A stretch of 64,000 nucleotides of DNA from assembly GCA_963835055.1 (NCBI GenBank), contig CAWIDU010000001.1, forward strand, positions 740,284 through 804,283. The letters are read 5' to 3'. The notes beneath the pieces are model-generated. The model saw only the letters and a list, made by a program, of their open reading frames with translations. It was not told where the DNA came from and ran no database searches. The position numbers and the translations under genes are program-made. Source of the stretch: CAWIDU01 sp963835055. GTDB lineage: Bacteria; Patescibacteriota; Saccharimonadia; Saccharimonadales; UBA4665. Below are positions 29,079 through 38,870 of the stretch, piece by piece (the stretch's first letter is position 1; every line of letters starts with the position of its first letter).

Positions 29079-31046
29079 CTACAATTTTTTCTTGATATCT
29101 GCAATGATGTCGCGCAGTTCGGCGGCGGTTTCGAACTGCAGATTGGCAGCCGCTAGGTCCATCTGCGAGGTCAGGTCTTTTATGAGGCTGCCGTATTCGT
29201 CCTTCGGGATCTTGTTCAGGTTAAGTTTGGCGCGTTTGGCTTCTTCCGGCAGATCGGGCCGCATGCCTTTCTCAATCGTCCGCTGGATGCCAGTCGGCGT
29301 AATGTCATGTTCGGTGTTATAAGCCTCTTGGATTTTGCGGCGGCGAGTGGTTTCGTCCATCGTTCGCTGCATGCTGGCAGTGACATGGTCTGCGTACATA
29401 ATGACGTGACCATCTTCGTGGCGGGCAGCCCGGCCGACGGTTTGGATCAAGGCCTGCTCGCTGCGCAGAAAGCCTTCCTTATCGGCGTCAAGAATTGCCA
29501 CCAGTGAAACTTCCGGCAAATCGAGGCCCTCGCGCAGCAGGTTAATACCAACAAGCACGTCATAAACGCCCAGTCTCAAATCTCTGCAGAATGTCGGTTC
29601 GATCCAGTGTCTCGATATCACTATGCAGATAAGCGACTTTGATGTTAATTTCCTGGAGATATTCGGCCAGGTCCTCGGACATGCGCTTGGTCAGGGTCGT
29701 TACCAGAACTCGCTGGTGCTTGGCAGTCGTGGCCCGGATTTCGGCAATCAAATCGTCGATTTGGCCGTCAATCGGCCGGACTTCGATTGGCGGGTCAAGC
29801 AAACCGGTCGGTCGGATGACTTGTTGGGCCGGTTTGGGGCTGCGCAACAGTTCATATTCGGCTGGCGTGGCGCTAACATAAATCGTTTTATTAATATGTC
29901 TTTCAAATTCGGTGAAAGTCAGCGGCCGGTTGTCGAGGGCGCTGGGCAGGCGGAAACCGTGCTCCACCAGCACTTCTTTGCGCGCCCGGTCGCCGTTGTA
30001 CATGCCCCGGACTTGCGGCATGGTCATGTGTGACTCGTCGATCATCATCAGATAGTCGTCCGGAAAATAATCGAGCAGCGTGGCCGGTTGCTCGCCCGGC
30101 TCGCGGTTGGTGAGATAGCGCGAATAGTTCTCAATGCCTTTGACGAAGCCAGTCTCTTCCATCATTTCCAGGTCAAACCGAGTCCGTTGCTCCAGCCGTT
30201 GGGCCTCCAGCAGTTTGCCCTCTTTCTTGAACTGCGCCAGCCGCTCGGCCAGCTCTTTTTCGATTTCGCCGAGAGCCAGCTTCAATTTTTCCTGCGGCGT
30301 GACGTAGTGGCTGCCCGGGAAAATGCGGTAGCTATCCGGATTTGCTCAAAATTTCGCCGGTTAGCGGATCGATTTTGGTGATTCGCTCGACTTCGTCGCC
30401 GAAGAATTCAATGCGGTAAGCCAGTTCTTCACCGGCCGGAAAAACATCGACCACGTCGCCGCGCACTCGGAAGGTACTGCGGTGGAAATCAATGTCATTG
30501 CGCTGGTATTGGATGTCCGTCAGCTGGCGTAGGAATTTGTCGCGGACTTTTCGCTCACCCTTCTTAACCGTGATTGACAGGTTGCTATAATCTTCTACCG
30601 AGCCAATGCCGTAAATACATGACACGCTAGCGACGATAATGACATCTTGGCGACGTTAATAACGCGTCGGTGGCAGCATGGCGCAGCCGATCGATCTCTT
30701 CATTGATCTGCGAATCTTTTTCAATATAAGTGTCGCTGCGCGGAATATAGGCTTCCGGCTGATAATAATCGAAGTAGCTAACAAAATAATGGACAGCGTT
30801 GTCCGGGAAAAAGTTTCGAAATTCAGTGTAGAGCTGAGCGGCCAAGGTTTTGTTGTGACTGAGTACCAGCGTTGGCTTCTGGACATTCTGGATGACGTTG
30901 GCCATGGTGAAAGTTTTGCCGGAGCCAGTCACGCCGAGCAAGACCTGGTTTTTTTCGCCAGTCTCCAAACCTTTAATTAACTGGGCGATCGCCGCCGGCT
31001 GGTCACCCGTCGGCTGATAGTCACTCTTCAGATGGAATTTAGCCAT
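29079..31046 (-). CDS. uvrB: Excinuclease ABC subunit B (frame interrupted)
   Basis: Damage-verifying helicase of nucleotide excision repair. Walker A GVTGSGKTFTMANV, the beta-hairpin region FVSYFDYYQPEAYIP, DVVDVFPAGEE, IDESHMTMPQVRGMYNGD, helicase motifs VGINLLREGLDLPEVSL and TVGRAARH, and a C-terminal UVR motif. Breaks near 30650, 30340 and 29600. About 655 codons, normal length. ATG 31046 follows TACAAT by six bases, so it should be leaderless. No uvrA or uvrC is in the window. Confidence 0.95.
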
Positions 31047-31052
31047 CCTTAT

Positions 31053-31058
31053 ATTGTA
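31053..31058 (-). promoter_or_regulatory. -10 box of uvrB
   Basis: TACAAT six bases before the ATG at 31046; predicted leaderless. It lies in the short gap after the preceding gene's stop. Confidence 0.55.
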
Positions 31059-31066
31059 GCAAGAAG

Positions 31067-31717
31067 TTAGCCGGCGTGTGGCGTCGGTGGGTCGGTCTTC
31101 AAGAACCAGTGCTCGTCGTGGTGCGTTAGCTGGTCGCGAATGTCCTGGTGTTTTTTGTCTAGGACGGCGATAATTTTTTCGATAAGCCGTTCGGGGTCGT
31201 CGTCGTAAATTACCAAGTCCCCATCTGGCGGTTCGAGGATTTGCATTAGCTTGGGGATTTCATCGGCCGTACCACCACTGCCGGTCAGAATACCGCAAGG
31301 TTTGTGGGCTTCTAGGGCGGAGGTAAACTCGTGCAAGCTGCCGAATCTCCCGCCAATGGTAATAATGGCGTCGCTGGATTGGACTAGATAGAGATCGCGG
31401 CCAACGTAGTGCAGGCCAGTGAAATTGATGAAGTCAAAACAGTCACTGGGCAGTCGATACTTGCGTAAATGCTCGCGCAAAGACACGGCTGGCGAGAAAC
31501 CGATGCTCATGCCGCCGGCCGCCTTTGCCCCGACAGCCGCGTAATACGGCAGCCCGACAGTCGCTCCGGTCGTCAGAATGTGCCCACGCTTGGCAATGGC
31601 TGTGCCGAGAGCCGTGGCCCGGGACTTATCCTGGGCGACGGTTTCGCCGGAAGCGGCGCCAGACACGCAAATCGAGTAGCGCAACATATTGGCCTTAGAA
31701 TCGGTCGTCGGTGTCAA
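31067..31717 (-). CDS. SLOG/LOG-like Rossmann-fold protein
   Basis: 216 residues related to the lysine-decarboxylase-like (LOG, TIGR00725) proteins. GGRFGSLHEFTSALE replaces the usual PGGxGTxxE motif that binds AMP-type nucleotides, and the N-terminal ICVSGAASGE strand-loop fits. Cytoplasmic. Whether it acts on cytokinin-like nucleotides or senses nucleotides is unknown. The TTG start at 31717 overlaps the stop of the gene upstream as TTGA, so the two are coupled. Confidence 0.75.
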   Translation of the reverse strand: MTPTTDSKANMLRYSICVSGAASGETVAQDKSRATALGTAIAKRGHILTTGATVGLPYYAAVGAKAAGGMSIGFSPAVSLREHLRKYRLPSDCFDFINFTGLHYVGRDLYLVQSSDAIITIGGRFGSLHEFTSALEAHKPCGILTGSGGTADEIPKLMQILEPPDGDLVIYDDDPERLIEKIIAVLDKKHQDIRDQLTHHDEHWFLKTDPPTPHAG

Positions 31718-32958
31718 AGCGTCACCTCAGCCTCAGCTAGCTGCGGCTGCAGTTCGGCGACCATCGTTTGCTCGACGGTTTCGGGCTGCAAGTAGCGCAG
31801 CAATAGTTCATGCCACAGCGAATGTTGGAAATATTCGACCACGCGCTGCTCGAACGGCAAATGATTGCAGCAATTGAGAGCGGCGTCGATAATATTCAGC
31901 GACACCGGCTGGCGGTCGTGCAGCAGGCCGAGATGTCCGCTATGCTGCCAAAAAGCGAAGCTGGGCTCAATCTCGCTCAGCGTTTGCTCGATTGGTTGCC
32001 AAATCATGTCTTCCAGTTGCAGCGACGGCTCGAAGATTTCCTCGCGGAAAAGATGGGTCAGACGCGAGTAATAACGCTGAATCAAGCGCCAGGGCACCGG
32101 TTGGTCAAGCATCCGCGACTGCAGCCGCGGCTCGTCGGTGGCTACGGTTTGAACCAGACTGCCGAAATCCGGCCGCAATTGGCCCAGTTTCAAGAAACTG
32201 CTGCCCGCCCGGATTTCATTTAATTCGTGAAGAGCTAGGGATAGGCTGGCTGTTACTACACCGGCTGGAATCTCCGCCGGCAACGGCAGGAAAACCAACG
32301 TCCCGCACTCCCGGAAACTGATGACGTTCTGTTTGTCGCGTGCCACAACCTCAGCGGCCAGCTGCTGCCAGTGCCGACTGGCGGGCTCGATGAACTGCAG
32401 AGCGCGGTCTTCGAAATCGTTGGCCCGCAGCTTCTTGTACTGTTCGGCTAGATGCTTGCGCCAGGTTTCACCCTCGCACAACCAGCCAGCAGCCATGATC
32501 AGAACTGGCGACTCGTGCTTCAGACAGGAGGCTTGGGAGCGATAACCGAGGCGCTTGATGGCTTTCTTGGGCGGCACTTTTTGGAGAAGACTCTTCAGGC
32601 TGCTGGTTTTGAGGGCGAAACAGCGGCGATTGTCGAGTACACCTCGCAGGGCGTGGACCATACCGCCGACTACGTCGCCGTCGGCTGAAACATAGCTGGC
32701 GGCGCGGGTGCGCAAGGCTTGGGTCAGCCGCCGGTCATCGATAGCTAGGCGACGCACCAGGGTTTGGTACAGCTCTTCGGCGGTGGTATTGTCCGGATCC
32801 AGGCCGAGCTGCTGCAGTTTGGCGCGCGTCGCTTGCTGGACTTCGCTAGACAGCTGGATATCGGCACTACTGTGGCCATTGGCGGCCTCCAAGCGGCTTA
32901 GTGCCAAACGAAAGTAAGGCTCCGGCGCCTGCAATGACTCTGACAGGAAACGCGTCAT
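31714..32958 (-). CDS. Conserved hypothetical protein
   Basis: 414 residues, soluble, no membrane segments. The N-terminal 60 residues contain GLDPDNTTAEELYQTL and the middle PPKKAIKRLGYRSQASCLKHE, which I associate with uncharacterised CPR/Saccharibacteria proteins from memory only. Cysteines are few and scattered. No catalytic motif recognised. The downstream SLOG-like gene overlaps it by TTGA, suggesting a two-gene unit. Confidence 0.65.
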   Translation of the reverse strand: MTRFLSESLQAPEPYFRLALSRLEAANGHSSADIQLSSEVQQATRAKLQQLGLDPDNTTAEELYQTLVRRLAIDDRRLTQALRTRAASYVSADGDVVGGMVHALRGVLDNRRCFALKTSSLKSLLQKVPPKKAIKRLGYRSQASCLKHESPVLIMAAGWLCEGETWRKHLAEQYKKLRANDFEDRALQFIEPASRHWQQLAAEVVARDKQNVISFRECGTLVFLPLPAEIPAGVVTASLSLALHELNEIRAGSSFLKLGQLRPDFGSLVQTVATDEPRLQSRMLDQPVPWRLIQRYYSRLTHLFREEIFEPSLQLEDMIWQPIEQTLSEIEPSFAFWQHSGHLGLLHDRQPVSLNIIDAALNCCNHLPFEQRVVEYFQHSLWHELLLRYLQPETVEQTMVAELQPQLAEAEVTL

Positions 32959-33049
32959 CAGTTTAACCCACCATTGTTAGCTTTTTGTTGTCGGCACATC
33001 TCTATTCCTTTACCTAAAGATTACCATAAGCGGCGCCTCCAGGAAAGGC

Positions 33050-34059
33050 CTAGCGCATGCGGCTGGGTTTGTACCAGTGCGGCGCCTGGCGCAGGTAGTG
33101 AGCCAGCTCTTTTTCAGATAACAGGCCGGCTTGGGCACCGACTTTTTGGACGACGCTCATCGAATTGATCGGCGCCCATTGCAGGGCGCCTTCGATGTTG
33201 TTGCCCTTGATAAGGGCAGCCACAAAAGTGCGAGGCAAAAGCATCGCCAGCACCAGTACGCTCCAGCGGCGGCGCCGGATCGGGATAGAGCGGCATCTTG
33301 AAACGGTTATGGCCGTCCGAGGCGTAAGCACCAGCTGGCCCGTCGGTAATAACGACTATCTTCGGTCCCAAGGCGTGCAGATGGCTTGAACAGGTCATGG
33401 ATGTCATCGTGGTTGCCGCCGCCGACCATCAGCCGCTTCCTCGCGGTTGAGGATGAGGACTTCCGTTGCGGGCGTAAATCCGCTTCAGCCGTTCAGTGCC
33501 GGCTTCCATCTGAAAAGTGCCGGGCTGAAAAGCCAACTTGATATCCGGATTATCGTCGAGCCAGTCGGCCACTTGATCATGGTACGGAATAGCGTGCTTG
33601 CTGATAGAGCTGAAGTAGACCCAGCTGCGGCATTTCGCGCGGCGTCAAATGCGGCCAATGATAATCGTATTCTTCATGCTTGATTAAGATCGTGCGCTCT
33701 TCTTTGTACCACAGCACGTAGTGGTAATTACTCTTTTTGTCGGGGTTAATCCGCACAAAACGGGTATCGACGCCGTTCTTGTGCAGAGCGACGATCATGT
33801 CGCGGCCGTGCTGGTCACCACCGACATTGGTGACAAAAGCGCTGGCCAAGCCCAGCCGGGCGAAAGCCACAGCGGCATTGGCAGCGTTGCCAACACCCTC
33901 GATAACTTCGAGCATAATCAAGGGCAGCTTAGTGCCGAACGGCATGGCCAGCCATTTGCCCTGGTCATTCTTGTAGGTCACGGCCTCATCGTCGAGCAAT
34001 CTAATAAAAGCATCCGTGACGATGTCGCCGATGCTGATTACTTCCGGTTGCGCGGCCAT
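33050..34059 (-). CDS. PfkB family carbohydrate kinase (frame interrupted)
   Basis: Ribokinase-type sugar or nucleoside kinase. The N-terminus VISIGDIVTDAF, the glycine-rich EGVGNAANAAVAFARLG and, in another frame, IVVITDGPAGAYASDG and RTGAGDAFAS with the catalytic Asp are all clear. Breaks lie at about 33600, 33400-33450 and 33230. About 335 codons. Substrate cannot be told; ribokinase, fructokinase or adenosine kinase are options. It follows the aldolase gene by 25 bases on the same strand, which favours a sugar substrate. Confidence 0.82.
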
Positions 34060-34084
34060 CAGAGCCCACCCTGTTTCATTATGG

Positions 34085-35003
34085 TTAGTGTATCACAGCT
34101 TTGCCGGCGGAGTTAAAGTCGCTGAGCTTACTCTCGACCACTGCCTGGACGGCCGGCACGACGTCCTTAGTAATTAATTTGGCAACCGAATACTCGTCGG
34201 CGTGTTCTTTCAGAGATTTCTCGAGAGTTGTCCGGTAGGCGTAGCGCATGTCGCTGTTAATATTGATCTTGGTGACGCCGATTTTCACAGCATCTTGAAA
34301 TAATGCCCTGGTGTGTCGCTGCCGCCGTGCAATGAAATGTTGCAATCGATGGCGTCGCGAATCCGTTGCAGCAATTCCAGGTCCAGAATTTTCGGCACCG
34401 GATATTTGCCGTGCAGGTTGCCGATGGCGGCCGCAAAGGTGTCAATGCCGGTGGCGGCGACGAAAGCCTTGGCGCCTTCCGGCGTGCTAAAAGTCTTCTT
34501 GATCTCGTCGTAGTCGATCTTTTCGTTATGGACATTGCTGGAACCGCCGAAAGTAATGCGGCTCGCTCTCCACCAGGGCGCCGGTTGCCTTGGCGTGCTT
34601 CGACAATTTCCTGAGTGGCGGCCATAATTTCCTCGTCCGTAGCGTCGTGATTGGCCTGCGAGACATCAATATGAATAAACTCAAAACCGGCCTCAATGCC
34701 GTCCTTGGCCGCTTCGACGCTGGGGCTATGGTCAAGGTTGATATAAATTTCAACACCGTACTGACACTTGAAGTTATCGACCAGGTCACGGACATTGTCG
34801 AGACCGATATCGTCAACTTCGCCTTGGCTGACCTCGACCAACACCGGTGCCTGTTGCTTGGCCGCGGCTTGCGCGACCGCTCTCAAGGTCGCTTCGTCAT
34901 CTAGATTGAAGGCGCCAAAAGCCCAGTGCTCGGCCCGGGCCTGCCCCATGCGCTCCCGCGCCTGCGTACAATTCTTGCGAATTTCATCCATGGTCAAAGG
35001 CAT
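34085..35003 (-). CDS. fba: Class II fructose-bisphosphate aldolase (frame interrupted)
   Basis: Zinc-dependent aldolase of glycolysis/gluconeogenesis. YINLDHSPSVEAAKDGIEAGFEFIH contains the zinc-site His and active-site region; other frames give SLHGGSDT-like and IGVTKININSDMRYAY. Breaks near 34610, 34560 and 34310. The ATG at 35003 gives MPLTMDEIRKN and follows TATACT by six bases, so a leaderless start is chosen over longer upstream ATGs. Probably co-transcribed with the PfkB kinase gene. Confidence 0.88.
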
Positions 35004-35009
35004 ACCAAC

Positions 35010-35015
35010 AGTATA
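35010..35015 (-). promoter_or_regulatory. -10 box of fba
   Basis: TATACT six bases before ATG 35003; it fixes the start among several upstream ATGs. Confidence 0.55.
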
Positions 35016-35098
35016 AACGCTCATGCTTAGCATTAAAAGTTCCGCTTTTGCGCAAAAATATAGTAATAATTTTAGCAATAATGTGTTATGGTCTGTTT

Positions 35099-35518
35099 AT
35101 GTCCGGGCTTATGGAAAATCCTTTTCGCGATTATCGACCACCAGAATTAAGCGAAGTATTTTCTGCGCGGGGAAAGTTAGCTTTTCTGGAATTCAAGGGT
35201 AGGGTTTTAGCCTCAACCATTAAGCGCAGCTTACTTCTAGACGATAAACTCGATATTTTCTTGCAAGGGGTCCCTCTGAAAGCAGCTTACAACTGTGATA
35301 ATTTTGGTCCGTTTGTAAATTTTGCCAATCGAGGCGTGCAGCTAGATTTCTTGAAGATAGTTGTAAGGCAGGGTTTGGAAGATGCAATACACGAAAGTGA
35401 CAGCGTACCCGACGGTACGACATATGCCTACAAACTAGAGGCCGATTATGCTGCTGAAGATTCACAAATTGCCGAAATAGTAGTTTACCCTGTACCTTTA
35501 AGTGATACAGACCTCTAG
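35099..35518 (+). CDS. Hypothetical protein
   Basis: Not recognised. 139 residues from ATG 35099; the frame is open to TTG 35048, which would add a hydrophobic stretch. TATGGT lies six bases before ATG 35099, fitting the leaderless pattern, but TATAGT further upstream is an alternative that would favour the longer form. Soluble in the short form, ending in an acidic tail. It stands alone between the transketolase and aldolase units on the opposite strand. Confidence 0.55.
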   Translation: MSGLMENPFRDYRPPELSEVFSARGKLAFLEFKGRVLASTIKRSLLLDDKLDIFLQGVPLKAAYNCDNFGPFVNFANRGVQLDFLKIVVRQGLEDAIHESDSVPDGTTYAYKLEADYAAEDSQIAEIVVYPVPLSDTDL

Positions 35519-35537
35519 GCCCTGATCTAGTCCGGAT

Positions 35538-36509
35538 TTATTTTTTCGCTAGTACATCATGAGCGGCTAGACGAATGTGTTTGGCGTCGAGGCCGAAATG
35601 CTCCAATAACTGATTGGGTTCGCCGGATTCGCCGAAACGGTCTTGCATGCCGATGCGCCGCAACTTGGCCGGATGGTGCTCGCCAAGTAGTTCGGCGATG
35701 GCACCGCCTAGGCCGCCAGCGATTTGGCCTTCTTCGGCCGTCACCACGTGGCCGGTTTTTCGAACGCTCTTAAGGATGGTTTCAGCGTCCAGCGGTTTAA
35801 TGGTTGGTACATGAACGACTTCGGCTTCGATGCCATCCTTGAACAAAGCTTCGGCCGCCTTGAGCGCATGATAAGTCATGGTGCCGGTGGCGATCAGCGT
35901 CACATCGGCGCCAGTTGCAAAGACGTAAGCTCGGCCGATTTCGAATGGCGTCTCGGCCGTGGTGATAATCGGCGTCGCTTCGCGGGCCAGCCGCATATAA
36001 TTGGGGCGTTTGTCGGCGGCCATGGCCAGCGTCGCCTTTTCGGCTTCGATTGAATCACAGGGCGCAATGACCACCATCCGTGGCAGCACGCGCATTAGGG
36101 CGATGTCTTCCAGCATTTGATGAGTGGCACCGTCCGGCCCGACGCTAATACCGGCATGACTGCCAATAATTTTTACCGGGCGGTCATTTAGACAAATTGT
36201 CGTCCGGATCTGCTCCCAGTTGCGACCCGGGCTAAAAGCGGCGTAGCTGCTGACGAAAGGAATCTTGCCCATAGCTGCCAACCCGGCACCAGTCGTTGCC
36301 AGATCTTGCTCGGAGATACCGATTTCGAAAAATCTGTCCGGAAATTCTTTGGCGAAGTCACCCATTTTCGTCGAATCGGTCAAATCGGCACAAGCCGCGA
36401 CGACATTTTCATCTTTCTTCCCCGCCGCCACCAACCCACGCCCGAATCCCGCCCGAATTGGCTCTTCCTCCAGTTTTTGGCTTACATCCAAAATTTTGAT
36501 TAAGCTCAT
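35538..36509 (-). CDS. Transketolase, C-terminal subunit
   Basis: 323 residues covering the pyrimidine-binding and C-terminal domains of a split transketolase. FEIGISEQDLATTGAGLA carries the glutamate that activates thiamine diphosphate; FSPGRNWEQIRT and SHAGISVGPDGATHQ are conserved. Works with the N-terminal subunit at 36915-37775 in the non-oxidative pentose phosphate pathway. ATG overlaps the stop of the intervening small membrane gene as ATGA. Confidence 0.93.
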   Translation of the reverse strand: MSLIKILDVSQKLEEEPIRAGFGRGLVAAGKKDENVVAACADLTDSTKMGDFAKEFPDRFFEIGISEQDLATTGAGLAAMGKIPFVSSYAAFSPGRNWEQIRTTICLNDRPVKIIGSHAGISVGPDGATHQMLEDIALMRVLPRMVVIAPCDSIEAEKATLAMAADKRPNYMRLAREATPIITTAETPFEIGRAYVFATGADVTLIATGTMTYHALKAAEALFKDGIEAEVVHVPTIKPLDAETILKSVRKTGHVVTAEEGQIAGGLGGAIAELLGEHHPAKLRRIGMQDRFGESGEPNQLLEHFGLDAKHIRLAAHDVLAKK

Positions 36510-36922
36510 TTCTTAAGGCTCAGCGGTAATTTACTAATAATCAGGCAACTTGGATAAAGCGCAACCAAAGACAAGATAATTAAGTCTTGGGTAAAGGCCC
36601 CCGCGTCAAATCCGTTATTCTGTATTAAAGAATCAATTTGCTGATGGCCGGGGGTATGTTGAGCGATATTATTTAAGTCTGCGCCTGCACTATCAGCCCC
36701 CTCGCACAGATCGTCGGTAGGATCAGTCGAAGAACTTGTAGGCAATAAATAGCCTAATGGATAGCCTCGAGTGGCTTGAGTTTGGGGCGTGAATCCGCAT
36801 GAGAAGTCAGTCGGGCCGACATAGCTAATGCTAGTTGTCTGGCGAACGATTACTAAACTCAATAGCGTTAGGCCTAGTCCAATCACGATAGCCAGGATAA
36901 TAATTTTGGCAGGTTTATTCAT
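36506..36922 (-). CDS. Small membrane protein inserted between the transketolase subunits
   Basis: Not recognised. 138 residues with an N-terminal membrane helix (about 5-26) and a C-terminal one (about 112-132); between them a Ser/Thr/Asp-rich segment with two cysteines that would lie outside if both ends are inside. ATG 36922 is chosen because AAGGAG sits five bases upstream; a GTG two codons earlier overlaps that site. It overlaps the upstream subunit gene by eight bases and the downstream one by ATGA, so it is tightly built into the operon. Confidence 0.65.
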   Translation of the reverse strand: MNKPAKIIILAIVIGLGLTLLSLVIVRQTTSISYVGPTDFSCGFTPQTQATRGYPLGYLLPTSSSTDPTDDLCEGADSAGADLNNIAQHTPGHQQIDSLIQNNGFDAGAFTQDLIILSLVALYPSCLIISKLPLSLKK

Positions 36923-37775
36923 GTTCACTCCTTATTTTACCGCCCAGAGTGCGAAGCTCAGCCAAGGCTTTTTTCGCGTCATCGGGGTGTAGCAACATGC
37001 CATGGTAATGATAATCGTATTCCATAAAGTCCACGCCTTTGCCAGGAATGGTGTGGGCAATAATCATCGTCGGCTTTTCGACGATCGCCCGGCCCATGGC
37101 GCAAGCGTCGATGACGGCTTCGATGTCGTTGCCGTCGATTTCCAGAACGTGCCAGCCGAAGGCTTCCCACTTGGCCTTCAAATCTTCCAGCGGCATGACG
37201 CTTTCGGTCGGCCCGTCAATCTGGATGTTGTTGCGGTCGGTGATGGCGATAATATTGTGAATTTGTACTTGCCGGCCAGCATGGCGGCTTCCCAGACATT
37301 GCCTTCGTCCTGTTCGCCGTCGCCCATCACCACGTAAACCCAGCGATGCGTGGCTTTGTTCATGCGAGCGCCAGCGCCATGCCGCTGGCCTGGCTGAGGC
37401 CGGAGCCGAGCGGCCCACTGGTGGTTTCCAGCCCCGGAAACGCGAGTCGTTCCGGATGGCCTTGCAGCGCGAGCCGAGTTGACGCAGCGTCATGTAGCTC
37501 CTTGCGTGAAAATAGCCAGCATGGGCCATGGCGGCATAGCGCACCGGCACGCAGTGGCCGTTGCTCAGCAGCAGGATGTCGCGCTCCTCCCAGTCCGGAT
37601 TTTTGGGGTCATGCTTCAGGATATCAAAATAGAGGGCCGTGAAAATGTCGGCCAGTCCGAGCGGCCCGGCAGAGTGGCCGCTGCCAGCGTGTTCCAGCAT
37701 CCGAATGATATCTTCGCGGATATCATTGGCAATCGTTTGTAACCGCTCCAGGGGTAATTTTTGCACGTTAGGCAC
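36915..37775 (-). CDS. Transketolase, N-terminal (thiamine diphosphate) subunit (frame interrupted)
   Basis: Binds the diphosphate end of the cofactor. GSGHSAGPLGLADIFTALYF and, after the break, IIAITDRNNIQIDG and AHTIPGKGVDFME are typical; MGDGEQDEGNVWEA appears in another frame. Two compensating indels (about 37450 and 37265) put the middle third out of frame although the ends agree. GTG 37775 overlaps the rpe stop by eight bases. Part of gapdh-rpiB-rpe-tktN-orphan-tktC. Confidence 0.9.
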   Translation of the reverse strand: MPNVQKLPLERLQTIANDIREDIIRMLEHAGSGHSAGPLGLADIFTALYFDILKHDPKNPDWEERDILLLSNGHCVPVRYAAMAHAGYFHARSYMTLRQLGSRCKAIRNDSRFRGWKPPVGRSAPASARPAAWRWRSHEQSHASLGLRGDGRRRTGRRQCLGSRHAGRQVQIHNIIAITDRNNIQIDGPTESVMPLEDLKAKWEAFGWHVLEIDGNDIEAVIDACAMGRAIVEKPTMIIAHTIPGKGVDFMEYDYHYHGMLLHPDDAKKALAELRTLGGKIRSEHE

Positions 37776-38403
37776 TCGCTATAACTGCTTCCAGTTTAGC
37801 ATAAGCGGCGGCTGGGTCTTCGGCGCCGGCAATAAAGCCACCAACGTTGAGAACGGTTACGCCGGCCTCGACCAATTGCTTGGCGTTTTGGTTGTTGACT
37901 CCGCCGTCCCAGGCGACATCGGCGTCAGGATGATTTTCTCGAACTTCTTTGACCTTGGATAATAGAGCTAAGTCAGCTACGCCCTGGTGATGACCGAGGT
38001 TGCCGCTGAAGACCAGCACTTGGTCGAAACTATGAATAATCCGCTCGACGCTGGCGACGCTGGTGTTTTGCAACAGCGCCAAGCCGGCCAGAATATCGGC
38101 GCTGTGCAGCCGGGCGGCGAAATCCATGTGATCAACTTCAGCTTCGGCGTGAATGATGACCAGCCGCGGCTTCAGCTTAATTAACTGATCGAGATAATTG
38201 GCCGGGTGTTGATACATCAGATGAATATCGGCTGTCAGCTTCGATGGCCACCAAATGTGAGTCAAATCCGGTGACTTGGTAGTCGCGAAGACGCCGTCCA
38301 TCAGATCGATGTGCACCCGCTGGGCGAAAGCCTCGATTTGCTCCATCCGTTGCCGATAGGCGTGCAGGTCATACTCGGTAACCGTCGGGCAAATGACCGC
38401 CAT
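37768..38403 (-). CDS. rpe: Ribulose-phosphate 3-epimerase
   Basis: TIM-barrel enzyme interconverting ribulose-5-P and xylulose-5-P. 211 residues from ATG 38403. VHIDLMDGVFATTKS, DIHLMYQHP, HAEAE, and VAWDGGVNNQNAKQLVEAGV with the catalytic Asp are present. Starts one base after the rpiB stop and overlaps the transketolase gene, inside the pentose phosphate operon. Confidence 0.9.
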   Translation of the reverse strand: MAVICPTVTEYDLHAYRQRMEQIEAFAQRVHIDLMDGVFATTKSPDLTHIWWPSKLTADIHLMYQHPANYLDQLIKLKPRLVIIHAEAEVDHMDFAARLHSADILAGLALLQNTSVASVERIIHSFDQVLVFSGNLGHHQGVADLALLSKVKEVRENHPDADVAWDGGVNNQNAKQLVEAGVTVLNVGGFIAGAEDPAAAYAKLEAVIASA

Positions 38404-38404
38404 T

Positions 38405-38848
38405 TCAGCCCAGCTCGTCGAGCTCTTTGATGCGGCGGCTGAAACGCGGCGCGCCAGCGAACGGCGTCGCCAGCCAGGCGTTGGTGACGGCTTCCATTTC
38501 GTCATCCTTGAGATAACGGGCTGCCAGGCATAAAACGTTGCTGTCGTCGTCGTTGCGGGCCGCTCGAGCTTCTTCGACATTCCAGCACAGGCTGGCGCGG
38601 ATGCCTTTGAAACGGTTGGCCGCCATGCACATACCTTGGCCGCTGGCGCAAATCAGTATACCGCGAGCCTCGCCACCGTCAGCCAATAGAGCTGAGACCA
38701 CTCGGCCGGCGAACTGCGGATAATCATCCTCTGGTTGGGCTTGCTTATCACCCTCGTCCACGACTTCGTGGCCGGCTTGGCGCAAATCGTTAATCAAGCG
38801 CTGCTTGTCTTCGAAGCCGTTGTGGTCGGAGCCGATATAAATTTTCAT
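38405..38848 (-). CDS. rpiB: Ribose-5-phosphate isomerase B
   Basis: 147 residues from ATG 38848, which gives the family start MKIYIGSDHNGFEDK. The active-site cysteine region ICASGQGMCMAANRFKGIRA is present, as is NVLCLAARYL. It converts ribose-5-P and ribulose-5-P. Second gene after gapdh in the carbon operon, with AGGA about nine bases before the start. Confidence 0.93.
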   Translation of the reverse strand: MKIYIGSDHNGFEDKQRLINDLRQAGHEVVDEGDKQAQPEDDYPQFAGRVVSALLADGGEARGILICASGQGMCMAANRFKGIRASLCWNVEEARAARNDDDSNVLCLAARYLKDDEMEAVTNAWLATPFAGAPRFSRRIKELDELG

Positions 38849-38870
38849 CAAAAACTTTCCTAGGGGCGAT

